Assembly: GCA_031289165.1 (NCBI GenBank)
Contig: JAITPZ010000263.1
Span: 1-7,598 of the forward strand
Length of the DNA: 7,598 bases
Source of the DNA: Synergistaceae bacterium
GTDB taxonomy: Bacteria; Synergistota; Synergistia; Synergistales; Aminobacteriaceae
Direction of reading: 5' to 3'
Part shown: piece after piece, positions 5,677 through 7,598 of the stretch
Numbering within the stretch: the first letter of the stretch is position 1
How the letters are laid out: every line of letters begins with the position of its first letter
Notes under the pieces: generated by a model
Told to the model about the DNA's origin: nothing
Database searches by the model: none
The model's input: the letters and a program-made list of their open reading frames with translations, nothing else
Translations under genes and position numbers: made by a program

Positions 5677-6864
5677 TCAGAACGGGCTTCTCCCGCGGCG
5701 GCCGGGGCTTCCCTCGAAGGCCGCGACGGCCACCTCGTCGCTGACCTGAAGGTCTCCCGAGACGACCTCGACCTGGCCGCCGTCGGTGATGCCCGTCTCT
5801 ACGGCGACCCGCCGCGTCAGTTTTCCGTCGAGGGCGATCCAGATGCTTCCGGAGCGCAGGCCCGCGCGCGGCGAAGCGTCGCCCGACAGTGCGGAGGGGA
5901 GCGTGTCCAGCAGCGCCTGCGGCGGCCTGAAGCGCAGAGCGGCCGAGGGGATCTTCACAACGCCCCGCCGGGTGTCGGTCTCTATGGAAACATTCGCGGT
6001 CATGCCAGGTTTCAGGCGAAGGTCGGCGTTGTCGACGTGGATGACCACCGTGTAGGTGACCACGTTGTCCGTGGTCGTGGGGGCGATGCGGACCTGCACG
6101 ACCTTCCCTCGAAACTGCTCCTCCGGGAAGGCGTCGACGCCGAAGCCGACCTCCTGCCCCTCGGCGACCCGCCCGATGTCCGCCTCGTCCACGCTGGTGT
6201 CGATCTGCATCCGCGTCAGGTCGCGCGCGATGCTGAAAAGAGTGGGCGTTTGAAAGCTGGCCGCCACGGTCTGCCCGACGTCGACCTGACGCGAGACGAT
6301 CACTCCGTCGATGGGGGACGTGATGCGGGTGTAGTCCAGATTGGTCTGCGCGCGTTCCACCGCGGCTTTGGCCTGGGTGACGCGCGCCCGCGCCTCCTGA
6401 AGCTGCGCCCGTTTGAGAAGAACGTCGGTCTCCGCGTCCTCGAACTCGCTCTGAGAGATCAGCCTGCGCCCGTAGAGCTCCCTGTTTCGTTTGAGCTTCC
6501 TCTCGGAGTCGACGAGCGACGCGCCGGCGCTGCCCGACGCGGCCTCGGCGACCTCGAGGCCGGCCCGGCTTTCCGTGAGCTGCGAGCGCAGCACGGCGGG
6601 GTCGAGGCGGGCAATGAGCTGCCCCTCTTTGACGGGCGAGTTGTAGTCCACGTAAATTTCCTGTATGGTCCCGGACACCTGCGTCCCCACCTCGACGACG
6701 GAGACGGCGTTCAGCTTTCCGCTGGCCGTGACCGTGGCCGTGATGTCGCCGCTTCCGACCTTTTCCGTCCGCAGTTCAAAATTCACCGGAGCCCTTCTGA
6801 AAAAGGAATACCAGATTCCGCCGGCGAGCGCGGCGACGGCGAGCAGGATGAAAACTTTTTTCAA
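5677..6864 (-). CDS. MacA-like periplasmic adaptor (membrane fusion protein, HlyD family)
   Basis: This adaptor links the inner-membrane transporter to the outer-membrane channel in a tripartite export system. The 395-aa product has a single N-terminal membrane anchor (about 4-22), a first half-lipoyl segment VGTQVSGTIQEIYVDYNSPVK (about 59-79) that is strongly MacA-like, and a long Ala/Glu/Arg-rich alpha-helical hairpin (about 92-176). The second half-lipoyl segment SPIDGVIVSRQVDVGQTV (about 183-200) is followed by beta-barrel and membrane-proximal regions (LKPGMTANVSIET, then VAVETGITDGGQVEVVSGL-like sequence). The start is TTG, with GGGAGGAG 7-9 nt upstream, and it overlaps the stop of the channel gene (TTGA), indicating translational coupling. 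The ATPase gene follows 22 nt downstream. The cargo, such as an antibiotic, peptide, siderophore or lipid, cannot be predicted. Confidence 0.93.
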   Translation of the reverse strand: MKKVFILLAVAALAGGIWYSFFRRAPVNFELRTEKVGSGDITATVTASGKLNAVSVVEVGTQVSGTIQEIYVDYNSPVKEGQLIARLDPAVLRSQLTESRAGLEVAEAASGSAGASLVDSERKLKRNRELYGRRLISQSEFEDAETDVLLKRAQLQEARARVTQAKAAVERAQTNLDYTRITSPIDGVIVSRQVDVGQTVAASFQTPTLFSIARDLTRMQIDTSVDEADIGRVAEGQEVGFGVDAFPEEQFRGKVVQVRIAPTTTDNVVTYTVVIHVDNADLRLKPGMTANVSIETDTRRGVVKIPSAALRFRPPQALLDTLPSALSGDASPRAGLRSGSIWIALDGKLTRRVAVETGITDGGQVEVVSGDLQVSDEVAVAAFEGSPGRRGRSPF

Positions 6865-7598
6865 CGAATCGCTCCTCCCGTCGCCTCCTCCAGCGCCACG
6901 ACGGCGACCAGAGCGTCGTACAGGGTCTGATAGCGCGTGAAAAGGGCCTGCGAAAGCTCCGACACGGCGTCGCTGAGTTCGATCGGGCTGCCCACGCCGG
7001 TGCTGTAGCGTCCCTGTGCGAGGTCCAGGTTTTCGCGGGCGTACTGAACGGCCTCCTCGGCGGATAAAATGCGCTGCCGGGCATTTTCCAGGTCCACGAT
7101 GGCCTGGCGCACCTCGTAGACGATGCTCTGGGTCAGTTCGTCGATCGAGGCTTCGGCCTGCGCCAGCTGCGCGCGGGCGACGCTCATAGAGGCATCGCGC
7201 TCCCCTCCGTCCAGGATGGGAAAGTCCAGGCGAAGGCCCGCGCTGAGGTTATCCTCGAGCGGGAACTCCCTGCCGTTGTACGCGCCTCCGGCGGTCCCCG
7301 AGAGGGTGGGCGCGTTGGAACGGGCCGCGCTCTGAATGCGGACGCGCGCGGCCTCGACCTCCAGCCGTGCCCTCTGGTAATCGGGACGCGCGCTCAGTGC
7401 GGTCTCCGTCGCGCCCTCGAGATCCGCGGAGATCGTCGGGGCGTCGAGAGGCGTCAGGAGGGCAAAGGGCTCCAGGTCCACGCTGCCCATGGAGACCAGG
7501 AGGTTTTCAAGGGACAGGCGGACGTTCGCCTCCGCCCTCAGAAGGTCCACCCGGGCATTGGCCACGTCGACCTCCGCTCTGGTGACGTCGATGCGCGG
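6861..7598 (-). CDS. TolC-like outer-membrane efflux protein (5' end outside window)
   Basis: This is the C-terminal 245 residues of an outer-membrane channel of the OEP/TolC family. The frame stays open to the window edge (first visible residues PRIDVTRAEVDVANARVDLL), so the apparent GTG start at 7565 is an internal Val codon and the gene begins beyond 7598. The visible part has the family's coiled-coil helices: a DVTRAEVDVANARVDLLRAEANVRLSLENLL helix at the edge, the second repeat RPDYQRARLEVEAARVRIQSA...APTLSGTAG, GLRLDFPILDGGERDASM, and a final helix ending ELSDAVSELSQALFTRYQTLYDALVAVVALEEATG. It is the promoter-proximal visible gene of the export operon and overlaps the adaptor start by 3 nt. 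Its presence argues for a double-membrane cell. Confidence 0.92.
   Translation of the reverse strand, partial: PRIDVTRAEVDVANARVDLLRAEANVRLSLENLLVSMGSVDLEPFALLTPLDAPTISADLEGATETALSARPDYQRARLEVEAARVRIQSAARSNAPTLSGTAGGAYNGREFPLEDNLSAGLRLDFPILDGGERDASMSVARAQLAQAEASIDELTQSIVYEVRQAIVDLENARQRILSAEEAVQYARENLDLAQGRYSTGVGSPIELSDAVSELSQALFTRYQTLYDALVAVVALEEATGGAIR

Noticed and set aside
4863..5744. A 293-codon open frame on the + strand opposite the ABC ATPase gene
   Set aside because: It is antisense to a gene with complete ATPase motifs, shows no recognisable domain, and arises from the high-GC codon pattern of the real gene.
5476..6930. A 484-codon open frame on the + strand opposite the MacA-like gene
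   Set aside because: It is composed mainly of Arg, Asp, Gly and Leu residues as expected from an antisense shadow. The - strand frame has clear adaptor motifs, a good ribosome site and operon context.
7563..7565. GTG at 7565 as the start of the TolC-like gene
   Set aside because: The frame continues upstream to the window edge with family-typical helix sequence, so this is an internal Val codon and the gene is cut by the window.

Overview
The window comes from a GC-rich bacterium with a double membrane. A TolC-type outer-membrane channel gene sits beside a MacA-type adaptor and a MacB/LolD-type ATPase, and all start sites look bacterial. Several genes use GTG or TTG starts. No rRNA, tRNA, integrase or insertion sequence is present, so the phylum cannot be fixed from the sequence. 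Synergistota is my guess from overall feel, with low confidence.

Region 1 (1-2840, + strand) is a complete molybdate (or tungstate) ABC importer: modA (periplasmic binding protein), modB (permease) and modC (ATPase). In front of modA an extended -10 promoter is overlapped by an almost perfect 31-bp palindrome, the right place for a ModE-like metal-responsive repressor. The three genes do not overlap. They are separated by gaps of about 86-87 nt, each holding stem-loop sequence: one long imperfect hairpin between modA and modB, and a two-hairpin, repeat-like block between modB and modC.

Region 2 (2841-4823) is one large gene on the - strand, convergent with modC. It encodes a DHH/DHHA1 phosphoesterase of the NrnA/RecJ-like superfamily with intact catalytic motifs. 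Its C-terminal half of about 240 residues contains what I read as three diverged copies of a small PGDYG-like module, best known to me from phage and small hypothetical proteins. This fusion is the most unusual item in the window. Its own extended -10 promoter lies about 115 nt upstream of the preferred start.

Region 3 (4679-4958) is intergenic and visibly more AT-rich than the genes. It holds the DHH promoter and a short tandem repeat.

Region 4 (4959-7598, - strand) is a tripartite export operon read toward lower coordinates: a TolC-like channel (5' end outside the window), a MacA-like adaptor overlapping it by 3 nt, and a MacB/LolD-type ATPase. The permease normally expected next to such an ATPase is not downstream of it. 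It must lie upstream of the window, elsewhere, or be lost.
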